DNA of 64,000 nucleotides from Micromonospora echinofusca. Lineage in GTDB: Bacteria > Actinomycetota > Actinomycetes > Mycobacteriales > Micromonosporaceae. Within the stretch, counting starts at the first letter, position 1; each line of letters begins with the position of its first letter. Shown piece by piece: positions 54,877 to 62,605 of this stretch. The position numbers and the translations under genes are program-made. Under the pieces are notes generated by a model. That model was not told the origin of the DNA, searched no databases, and saw only the letters and a program-made list of their open reading frames with translations. The DNA lies in the NCBI RefSeq assembly GCF_900091445.1, contig NZ_LT607733.1, positions 6,289,001-6,353,000 on the forward strand, written 5' to 3'.

Positions 54877-55218
54877 CGCCCGGAACCTTCCTCACCTCCT
54901 CCAGATCGACGACCCGCCCGGTCCCGCCGGGCGGGTCGTCGGCGTTTCGCAGCGGTTGGCACCGGGATTCCACCTCGCCCCAGCGCCCGGTACGGTGGGC
55001 TTCGGTCGTCGCCCGCCGACCCGGAACAGTCGAGTCGATAGAAGCCGCTCGACACCGTCCGGCCACGGGGAGTGACGGCCGTGCTCCCCGGACGCCCTCG
55101 GGTGGTCACCCGATACGGTGCGGGGAGCCGGCACGGCCGGTACACCGGCGACGCCGGCCACCCTGCCGAGAAGACCGATCGGCAGCGGCGGCCGACAGGT
55201 GATGGAGGAGGCGCACGC

Positions 55219-58056
55219 ATGACGTCCGAGGGCACGCACCACCCCGGCCAGCAGCCGGACGAGGTGTCGCCGGGCGCCGGCGGACCGGCGCCGTACGGCG
55301 ACCGCCCGGCACAGCAGGACAACGGCTACGGCGCCGGCGCCCCCGACCTGGGCTGGGCGCCCCCGCCCCCGTCGGGCCGACCGAACCCGCCGGCCTGGGG
55401 CGCGCAGGGTGAGCAGCAGCAGGCCCCCGCGTGGGCCGCCCAGGCGCCGCAGCAGACCGACCCGGCCCAGCCCGGCCAGTGGGGGCCGCCCAGCGGATCG
55501 CCGCAGCCGGCGTGGCCCGGCGCGCAGGAGCAGTCCGGCCCGGCGTGGGCCGCCGCCGCTCCTCCTCCGCAGCAGCCGCCGCACGCCGGCCCGGAGCAGC
55601 CCGCGTGGGCGCCGGCCGAGCAGGCGTCCCCCGCCTGGGCCCAGCCCGAGCCCGCCGCCCGTGGCGCCGCCCGGGTCCCCCAGGCCGCACCCGCCCCCCA
55701 GCCCTGGCCCGCCCAGGACGACCCGGCCCGCTCCGGCGGCTGGAACGCAGCCGAGCAGCAGCAGGGCGAGCAGGCACGTCCCGGCGCCTGGGCCGACGGT
55801 GCCGCGCCGGACGACCGCCCCCCGCAGGCCGACTGGGCCGCACAGCAGGACGACCCGAACCGCTCCGGCGGCTGGAACGCAGCCGGCCAGCAGCACGACG
55901 ACCCCAACCGCTCCGGCGGCTGGAACGGCGGCGGCCAGCAGCAGGACGAGCAGGCGTCGCCCGCCTGGGCCCAGCCCGAGCCCGCCGCCCGTGGCGCCGC
56001 CCGGGTCCCCCAGGCCGCACCCGCCCCCCAGCCCTGGCCCGCCCAGGACGACCCCGCCCGCTCCGGCGGCTGGAACGCCGAGTCCCCTCAGGACCCGGCC
56101 GGCAGCTGGCCCCCCGCAGCGCAGCAGGACGACCCCAACCGCTCCGGCGGCTGGAACGGCGCCGAGCAGCAGCAGGACGAGCAGCCCGGCTGGGACGCCG
56201 GCGCGGAGCAGCGTCCGGACGGAAACTGGACCGCGCCCCGCGACGACCAGCCCCAGGGCGACGAGTGGTCGGCCCGGGACGAGCGCTCCGCACGGGGTGC
56301 CGCCTCCGTCCCCCCGCCGCAGCCCGACGACCGGGACGCCAACGGCTGGGGTGCCGCACAGCCCGCCGCCACCCCGCCCGGCCGCGCATCCGTCCCGATG
56401 CCCGGCGACGGCGGGCAGCAGCCGTGGGGTTCCGCCCCCGAGAGCCTGCCGCAGCGGGGTGCCAGCGGCGAGCGCCCGGCCGTACCGGACGTCGAGCCCT
56501 GGTCTGCGGACGAGGCGTGGGGTCGCGCGGAGACGGGCGAGCCCGCACCGGCCCAGGCCGGCAACGGCTGGGAGCCGGAGCGGGCCGAGGAGCCGCCGAT
56601 CTACCAGCCCGCACCGGGGCCCGGCATCTCGCCGGCCAACGCCGTACCACTGCCGCCGCAGGAGCAGCGGGTGCCCGGCGCGAGCCTGGCCGCCGCGCCG
56701 CCCGCCGACTACGCCCCGCCGGCCCAGTTCGCCCCCGAGCAGCCGGGCCGCGACGGCACCCCGCAGGCGTACGAGCACGAGCAGCCGGGCTGGGCCCAGG
56801 CCGGCTCCCGGCACGACGAGCCGCAGTCGCCCGCCGGTCCGGTGGTCCCCGCACCCCGTACCTCGCCGGAGGCGGGCGGGCGGGCTTCCGTACCGTCGCC
56901 GGAGGCTGCCGATCCGGCGGCCGGCAGCGTGTCGGCGAGCGCCTCGGTGCCGCTGGCCAGTCGGGTCATGCCGCCCACCGACCAGGCACTGCGGCCGGTC
57001 GGCACGCCGGCGCCGCAACCCCGGGTGTACGGCAGGCCGGCCCGCCCCGAGCCTGCGGACGAGCCGGAGCAGGACGCCCCGGGCGGGCACCGGCCCGACC
57101 ACCCGCCGGCGCCCAGCTTCAACCAGGGACCGGAGCCGCGCTTCGGGCAGGGGCCCGACCCCCAGTTCGACCAGGACCCGCGCTTCGGCCAGGGGCCGGA
57201 TCCCCGCGTCGACGAGCCGCGCTTCGGCCAGGGCCAGGACAACCGGTTCGGCCAGGGCCAGGACAACCGCTTCGACCAGGGACCGGACGAGCAGTTCGAC
57301 CGGAGCCCCGACAGCCGGTTCGACCAGGGTCCGGAGGCTCGCTTCGACGACCGCGACCGGGCGCCGAGCGGGACCGCCGTCTTCGGCGCGGTCGCACCCA
57401 TGGCACCCGCCTCGCCGGCCGCGCCCCCGGCCTTCCCGCCGGGCGTGCCGTCCTTCGTCGACCCGCCGGCCAGTGACCGGCCGGTGAACGGGGTCCGGCC
57501 GCACGACAGCGCGGACCGGCCCGCCGACCCGTTCGGTACGCCGTCCGGCGGCGCGGCACCCGGCTACGGGCCCGCCCCGACCGCCGCGCCCACGTCGGGC
57601 GGCGCGTTCCCGGCGGCGTTCCCGCCGCCCCCGCAGCAGCCCGGCCCCTGGGACCAGGGCGGCCCGGAGCAGGAGCAGAACCGCTTCGACTCGTTCAAGC
57701 CGATCGCGGAGCCGAAGGCCGAGCCCGCCCCCACGCCCAAGGTCCGCAACGGCCGGGTGCTCGCGGCGGTGCTGGTCGCGGCGGTGCTCATCCTGGCGGT
57801 ACCCCTGGGCCTGCTCATGCTGCTCGGCAAGGTCGGCGGCGACGACCCGGCCCCGGCGTTCGACCCGGCGGTCGGCAGCTGCGTGAAGAAGTCGGGCGAG
57901 AGCGCGGCGGCGGCGCAGTGCGGCGAGGCGGGCGCCTTCACCGTGGTCTCCAAGGTGGACGCGAAGGACAAGTGCGCCGACCCGACCCAGCCGCACGTGG
58001 AGCTCCAGGGCGGCGGGACCAACCGGGTGCTCTGCCTCAAGCCGGCAGGCCAGTAA
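55219..58056 (+). CDS. Giant disordered membrane protein with LppU-like C-terminal domain
   Basis: 945 residues from the ATG of MTSEGTHHPGQQ with GGAGGAG upstream. About 840 residues are cytoplasmic and low-complexity (Pro, Gln, Ala, Gly, Trp, Asp), with repeated SGGWN units and FDQGP / FGQGQD repeats near 635-715. A single membrane helix (GRVLAAVLVAAVLILAVPLG) lies near 851-875. The last 65 residues are outside and carry four cysteines (GSCVKKSG, AAQCGEAG, KDKCADP, VLCLKP), as in the small LppU/SCO3897-type domain. The function is unknown. A long flexible inner head and small outer domain suggest a scaffold or signalling anchor. Confidence 0.82.
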   Translation: MTSEGTHHPGQQPDEVSPGAGGPAPYGDRPAQQDNGYGAGAPDLGWAPPPPSGRPNPPAWGAQGEQQQAPAWAAQAPQQTDPAQPGQWGPPSGSPQPAWPGAQEQSGPAWAAAAPPPQQPPHAGPEQPAWAPAEQASPAWAQPEPAARGAARVPQAAPAPQPWPAQDDPARSGGWNAAEQQQGEQARPGAWADGAAPDDRPPQADWAAQQDDPNRSGGWNAAGQQHDDPNRSGGWNGGGQQQDEQASPAWAQPEPAARGAARVPQAAPAPQPWPAQDDPARSGGWNAESPQDPAGSWPPAAQQDDPNRSGGWNGAEQQQDEQPGWDAGAEQRPDGNWTAPRDDQPQGDEWSARDERSARGAASVPPPQPDDRDANGWGAAQPAATPPGRASVPMPGDGGQQPWGSAPESLPQRGASGERPAVPDVEPWSADEAWGRAETGEPAPAQAGNGWEPERAEEPPIYQPAPGPGISPANAVPLPPQEQRVPGASLAAAPPADYAPPAQFAPEQPGRDGTPQAYEHEQPGWAQAGSRHDEPQSPAGPVVPAPRTSPEAGGRASVPSPEAADPAAGSVSASASVPLASRVMPPTDQALRPVGTPAPQPRVYGRPARPEPADEPEQDAPGGHRPDHPPAPSFNQGPEPRFGQGPDPQFDQDPRFGQGPDPRVDEPRFGQGQDNRFGQGQDNRFDQGPDEQFDRSPDSRFDQGPEARFDDRDRAPSGTAVFGAVAPMAPASPAAPPAFPPGVPSFVDPPASDRPVNGVRPHDSADRPADPFGTPSGGAAPGYGPAPTAAPTSGGAFPAAFPPPPQQPGPWDQGGPEQEQNRFDSFKPIAEPKAEPAPTPKVRNGRVLAAVLVAAVLILAVPLGLLMLLGKVGGDDPAPAFDPAVGSCVKKSGESAAAAQCGEAGAFTVVSKVDAKDKCADPTQPHVELQGGGTNRVLCLKPAGQ
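55621..56078 (+). repeat. Long direct duplication inside the LppU-like gene
   Basis: The 128 bases at 55621-55748 recur at 55951-56078 with only two changes seen. Between them, and again near 56127, are shorter copies of a unit coding DDPNRSGGWNG. The spacing (330 bases) keeps the frame. Confidence 0.88.
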
Positions 58057-58064
58057 CTCACCGC

Positions 58065-58104
58065 GCGACGGCGGGGCCACGGTCATCCGTGGCCCCGCCG
58101 TCGC
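58065..58104. terminator. Very strong bidirectional hairpin terminator
   Basis: Perfect 18-base arms, GCGACGGCGGGGCCACGG at 58065-58082 and its complement at 58087-58104, with a TCAT loop. It separates the convergent LppU-like and VCBS-repeat genes. Confidence 0.92.
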
Positions 58105-58119
58105 TTGCACCGCCGAGGA

Positions 58120-59280
58120 TCAGGCGCTTGGGGGGGGACTAATCAGAGGACCGCCCCAACCCGTCCCGGTGGAGAGGTAGAAGGTGGTTTGCTCCTCAAC
58201 AGTCGAGTGGTCGGCTCGCCCGTCTCCATTGAGGTCCACCCACCCGTTCCCACTGATGTAGCTGTAGTTCCCGGACGGGTGCGAGTAGGTGACGCCGAAG
58301 GAACTGCCGTTCGACACCGTGCAGACGCCGAGAGCGTTGGTGATCCGACAGAAGTCGAGGCGGCCGTCACCGTTGAAGTCGGCCCATCCTCGGGTGACCC
58401 AATAGCCGACATCCATGGCAGCCGAGGTGATGGTCGACCCGAAGTTGTTGCCCGTCGAGAGCGTGCACTGGACCGACTTCGAGAAATTGCCGACAACCCG
58501 GCAGTAGTCGACCCGCCCGTCGCCGTTGAAGTCGACCCAGTCACGGCTGTCGTCCCATCCGCCGTCCAGGTTGGCGGACGTGAAGGTGGTGCCGAACCCC
58601 GTGCCCGTGGAGAGCGTGCACTGCAGCTTGCTGGAACTGACGACGCGGCAGTAGTCGGCTCGGCCGTCCCCATTGACGTCCGCCCAGTCCCGGCCGGCGT
58701 CCCAGCCCGCGTCGATGTTGCCGGAGGTGTAGGTGGCGCCGAAGCCGGTGCCCGTGGAGACGGTGCACTGGACCTTCTGGCTCCAGGTCCCGATCACCCG
58801 ACAGAAGTCGGCACGCCCGTCCGCGTTGAAGTCGACCCAGGCCTGACCCGCGGTCCAGCCCGGGTCGAGCCCTCCTGACGTGTACGTCGACCCGAACGAC
58901 GTGCCGTTCGACAGGGTGCAGGACAGAGATTTACCTCCGGCCGCGACCACCCGGCAGTAGTCGACCCGACCATCACCGTTGAAGTCGACCCAGGCCCGCC
59001 CCTCCTGGTAACCAGGGTCCTGGTTGAACCCCGTGATCCGCTGGCCGAGGCCGATACCCGTTGAAAGTACACACCTCAGTTCCGTAGACGACCAGTCAGA
59101 GCAGTAATCAGCCTTCCCGTCGGCGTTGAAGTCGACCCAGGCCATGCCGAACTGAACGTTGGTGGTTGGCGATTTGGCGTGCACGACGGCTGGCGGCGTA
59201 ACGGCAATGGAACCGATGAGGAGAGCGGCGGCAAACAGCACACGAGCCCCCCATCTTCTGAGGTTTCGTTCGTACAGCAT
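58120..59280 (-). CDS. Secreted protein of seven VCBS/FG-GAP-like calcium repeats
   Basis: 386 residues from ATG; a GTG five codons earlier is possible. A signal peptide (about 1-35, Arg-rich start then VLFAAALLIGSIAV, cleavage near VVHA) precedes seven repeats of about 50 residues. Each opens with W-V/A-D-F-N-G/A-D-G-R-x-D, the DxNxDGxxD calcium loop of VCBS/FG-GAP repeats, and contains LSTGxGFG. Repeats 1-6 each hold two cysteines, one in DYC/DFC and one before TLSTG; repeat 7 has neither. Base composition is less GC-rich than the neighbours. It is probably an extracellular binding protein, possibly a beta propeller. The ligand is unknown. Confidence 0.85.
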   Translation of the reverse strand: MLYERNLRRWGARVLFAAALLIGSIAVTPPAVVHAKSPTTNVQFGMAWVDFNADGKADYCSDWSSTELRCVLSTGIGLGQRITGFNQDPGYQEGRAWVDFNGDGRVDYCRVVAAGGKSLSCTLSNGTSFGSTYTSGGLDPGWTAGQAWVDFNADGRADFCRVIGTWSQKVQCTVSTGTGFGATYTSGNIDAGWDAGRDWADVNGDGRADYCRVVSSSKLQCTLSTGTGFGTTFTSANLDGGWDDSRDWVDFNGDGRVDYCRVVGNFSKSVQCTLSTGNNFGSTITSAAMDVGYWVTRGWADFNGDGRLDFCRITNALGVCTVSNGSSFGVTYSHPSGNYSYISGNGWVDLNGDGRADHSTVEEQTTFYLSTGTGWGGPLISPPPSA

Positions 59281-59665
59281 TCGTGGACAACCCACTTTCT
59301 CGTGCTGCGGAGATTGCGGCTACAAATGATTCTTTTCGCCAATCAGCGGAATTCACACGCTCCGACTGGCGTCAGCACTGATGATGTCCCGACCTCTCGC
59401 CCGCACGCCTGAGTAGTGAATACTCAGATAAATGTGCCCCAGGTCACACAAGGCCCGCAGGGCAGGGCTGTGGACGGGCAGCGGTGTCCGGCAGCCGGGG
59501 GCATCGGCGAATGGGCGGGACGGCTACCCGTCTGGGCAGGGCGAGTCGACTGGACGTGCCGGCACCCGGGCCTGGCGCTCGATCTAGGAGGCCTGCCAGC
59601 CGGATATCCTGGCAGACCGGCCTCGTGACCCCGGTGCTGCGAACACCCGCCCAACAGGAGTTCCC
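59281..59665. promoter_or_regulatory. AT-richer divergent region with a perfect palindrome
   Basis: This gap holds promoters for the VCBS-repeat gene (-) and the LuxR gene (+). CTGAGTA-GTGAA-TACTCAG at 59409-59427 is a perfect inverted repeat with a five-base spacer, in a stretch that is unusually AT-rich. It is a plausible regulator site. A GATATCCT motif near 59605 could be a -10 for the LuxR gene. No gene is evident. Confidence 0.5.
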
Positions 59666-62314
59666 GTGCCCGACGCGATGATCAGCTCGACCGCTCAGAT
59701 CGGACGGCGGTGGCCACTGGTGGGCCGCGACCCCGACATCGACCGGACGATCGATCGGCTGTTGGCGCCCGAGGGGCGCGCAGTGCTGGTCACGGGGCCT
59801 ACCGGAGTGGGCAAGAGCCGGGTCCTGGAGGCCGTCCTGCACCGTTGCGTGGCCAAGGGCCACCATGTGCTGCCAGCCAACGGAACCATGACGGACCAGG
59901 GTGCTCCGCTCGGCGTGGCCCGTCACCTGGCTCCGCAGGTGGAGCCGCTCGACACCGCGCCGGCAGGAGCCCTGCACCGGCTCATCGAGAGCCTTCCTCG
60001 GCCGACCGGCCAGCACCTGGTGGTTCTCGCCGTCGACAACGTGAGCGGCCTGGACGAGGCTGCCGCACGACTCGTGGGAAAACTGGCCTCGGAGCAAAGG
60101 GTGCGGGTGCTGCTCGCGGCAGCGGAGACCGCGATCGGCACGGGCCCGGTCGATGTGCTGCGCCGGACCGTACGGCTCGACCGGGTGGATCTCGCACCAC
60201 TGGATTGGCAACACACCAGGCAGCTGATCTCCGCCGCGTTCGGTACCGACGTCGACGGGCTCACCGCGGACGGATTGTGGCGGCTCACCGGCGGTAATCC
60301 GCTCCTCCTGCGCGAACTGCTGCGGAACGCGGTAGAGAACGACGCGCTGACCCTCCACGATCACGTGGTGGGCTGGCGACAGGGCACGGTCGTCCGGGCC
60401 TGGGCCGGTGACGCGTTGACGGGACCGTTGGAGCCGCTGTCGACGGAGGAGTCCGCGGCACTGCGATACATCGCCTATGGGGACGGGGCTCCGGTCGACG
60501 TGATCGAACACCTGGCCCCGATGTCGGTGATCGAACGTCTGGAGGAGCTCGGCCTCATCCGGCTCGACCAGTCCGATCCGTCCACGCTGGTCACCGTGGC
60601 CCACCCAATCACCGCTCGTACCGTCCGTACGCGGACCGGGCCGTTGCGGGCCCGGCGCGTGCACGCCGAGTTGGTCGCGGCGCTGGAGGCGACCGGGTCC
60701 CCCGACCGGGTCCGCGACGTCCTGTGGCGGTTGGCCGCCCGGTTCGAGGTTCCCGATGACGAGGTGCTGCGAGCCTCCGCGGAGGCGCTACTCGGCCACG
60801 ACGCGGCCACCGCGGAGCAACTCGCACGACAGGTGCACGGGCCCGCAGCCGCCTGGCACCTCGGCCGCGCACTGCTTGCCCGAGGCAGTCATCGCTCGGC
60901 AGAGCGCTGGTTGGCCGAGGCGTACCGGAACCTGACCGATCCGGCGGCACGCGCGAACGCCGCCGCCCTGCGCGCCGTCAACCGGTGTTGGGGAATCGAC
61001 GAGCCGGACAGCGCGCTCCGGATGATCGCCGAGGCGCGGGCCGCGCTGCCCGCCGACGTCCACGCCGACCTGCTGGCGGCCGAGGCGTTCGTCATGGCCT
61101 TCGGCGGCCCGGCCGCCGAGGCGGCCGACGCGGTGGACCAGCTCTCGCAGCACCCGCCGCGCGACCCGCTCCTGGCGGGCGTGGTCCCGCCGCTCCGCCC
61201 GCGACTCCTGCTGCTGGGCGGAAGACCCGAGCGGGCCGTCGCGGAGTTCCCCACGGACCTGAGCGGAAAGCCCTCGATCTGGCCGGCGATGCGCGCGCTC
61301 CTCCAGGCCACTCACGTGCAGGCCCTCATCATGGCCGGTGCCGTCCGCCAAGCGGCGGACCTGGTGGGACGCCACTACCGGGACGCCGTGGAGCACGGCA
61401 CGCCGGACGGGGTCGCCACCATCGCCCTCGCGGGCGGGATCTGCGCCTACTACCAGGGGAACGCCGGGCAGGCGGCACGGTGGTTGCGTGAGGCCCGTGC
61501 GCTCACCGCCGAGCGGGTCGGCTTCAGGTTCCGGGAAACCCTGCTGGCTATCGGCGTCGGTGTCGAGGCACAACTCGGGCAGGTCGAGAAGGCACAGGAG
61601 CTGCTTTCCCGACTCCGTCGGGGCGCGACGGCACGCACCGCTTCCGACTATGGCGCCTTCGGCGAGGTGTGGGCGCTGGTCATCTCGGGCAACCGGACCG
61701 GAGCCGCCACCCTCCTACGCCGCCTGGCGGCCGAGGCGGCCAGGGCCGGGGATCTGCTGATGGCCACGGAGTTCCTGCATGTGGAGGTGCGGCTCGCCCC
61801 GTCCGCCGCCGCGGCCAGCCGGGTCCGCGAACTCGCCGCCAAGACGGACGGCAGACTCTTCGCCCTCCTCGCCGAGCACGCGGAGGCGTTGGCCCGCCGG
61901 GACGCGCGGGTACTCAACCGGGTCAGCGCCACGTTCGAGGAGCTCGGATACCGCGGTTTCGCATTGGAAGCTGCGGCCAACGGGGCGATGTTCGGTGGCG
62001 GCCGGGTCACGAACGCACTGGCCAGAAGGACCCAGCGGTTACTCGGCGAGCACCAGGGCACCTGGCCGGAGTGGCTGCCCGAGCCCAGGACCGCTCCGGC
62101 TCTGACCGACCGGGAACGGCAGGTCAGCGAACTCGCCGCGACGGGTATGGACACCCCCGCGATCGCCAGGGCGCTGACCATCTCGGCGCGCACCGCCGAG
62201 AACCACCTCCATCGCGCCTACAGCAAGCTCGGCATCCATCGCCGTCACGAACTCGCCAGGGCGCTCGCCGAGGACGGTTTCGTCCTCCCCACGATCGCCC
62301 GCCAGGTCGTGTAA
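59666..62314 (+). CDS. LAL-type LuxR-family regulator with AAA/STAND ATPase
   Basis: 882 residues from a GTG with ACAGGAG five bases upstream. The ATPase has Walker A TGPTGVGKSRVLEAV near 43-57 and Walker B LVVLAVDNVSGLDEAA near 118. A long helical TPR-like middle (350-790) follows. The C-terminal LuxR helix-turn-helix is LTDRERQVSELAATGMDTPA near 815, followed by ISARTAENHLHRAYSKLGIH. These large ATP-binding activators switch on nearby or specialised gene sets when a ligand frees the ATPase. The nearest divergent gene is the secreted VCBS-repeat protein, a plausible target. Confidence 0.92.
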   Translation: MPDAMISSTAQIGRRWPLVGRDPDIDRTIDRLLAPEGRAVLVTGPTGVGKSRVLEAVLHRCVAKGHHVLPANGTMTDQGAPLGVARHLAPQVEPLDTAPAGALHRLIESLPRPTGQHLVVLAVDNVSGLDEAAARLVGKLASEQRVRVLLAAAETAIGTGPVDVLRRTVRLDRVDLAPLDWQHTRQLISAAFGTDVDGLTADGLWRLTGGNPLLLRELLRNAVENDALTLHDHVVGWRQGTVVRAWAGDALTGPLEPLSTEESAALRYIAYGDGAPVDVIEHLAPMSVIERLEELGLIRLDQSDPSTLVTVAHPITARTVRTRTGPLRARRVHAELVAALEATGSPDRVRDVLWRLAARFEVPDDEVLRASAEALLGHDAATAEQLARQVHGPAAAWHLGRALLARGSHRSAERWLAEAYRNLTDPAARANAAALRAVNRCWGIDEPDSALRMIAEARAALPADVHADLLAAEAFVMAFGGPAAEAADAVDQLSQHPPRDPLLAGVVPPLRPRLLLLGGRPERAVAEFPTDLSGKPSIWPAMRALLQATHVQALIMAGAVRQAADLVGRHYRDAVEHGTPDGVATIALAGGICAYYQGNAGQAARWLREARALTAERVGFRFRETLLAIGVGVEAQLGQVEKAQELLSRLRRGATARTASDYGAFGEVWALVISGNRTGAATLLRRLAAEAARAGDLLMATEFLHVEVRLAPSAAAASRVRELAAKTDGRLFALLAEHAEALARRDARVLNRVSATFEELGYRGFALEAAANGAMFGGGRVTNALARRTQRLLGEHQGTWPEWLPEPRTAPALTDRERQVSELAATGMDTPAIARALTISARTAENHLHRAYSKLGIHRRHELARALAEDGFVLPTIARQVV

Positions 62315-62409
62315 CGGCCCCGGTCGACCTGTCGCGGCCCGTCGGCCTGCCAGCCAACCATCCCGTGGGACGACCGGCACCGAAATGGCGTCCGCAGCGT
62401 CGGCCCCGG

Positions 62410-62520
62410 CTAGCGCCGGTTCGCCCGCGTGACCAGGAACCAGACCAGGCCGCCAATGAGCGCGGCGGACGAGACCACACAGCACAGCGTGGCGAGGTGC
62501 CACGGCTTGAGAGCACCCAT
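62410..62520 (-). CDS. 36-residue single-pass membrane peptide
   Basis: The protein begins MGALKPWHLATLCCVVSSAA and ends FLVTRANRR: a short head, one membrane helix with two adjacent cysteines, and a basic tail. The KPWH start resembles the N-terminus of TatA-like or other tiny actinobacterial membrane peptides, but the TatA amphipathic helix is missing. No clear ribosome site is present; an in-frame GTG three codons earlier is possible. It lies between two plus-strand genes and is read in the opposite direction. Moderately supported by its composition and clean ends. Confidence 0.55.
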   Translation of the reverse strand: MGALKPWHLATLCCVVSSAALIGGLVWFLVTRANRR

Positions 62521-62605
62521 GCCACACACCGTACCGATTCGCCACCGTCCCGAGGAGCCCCCGATGCCCGGCTCGGCTCCAGCAAGACATGGCAGGCTGG
62601 CTGAC

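Noticed and set aside
54892..58110. Long open frame antisense to the LppU-like gene
   Set aside because: Same GC-bias artefact. The plus-strand frame has the ribosome site, membrane helix and conserved cysteines.
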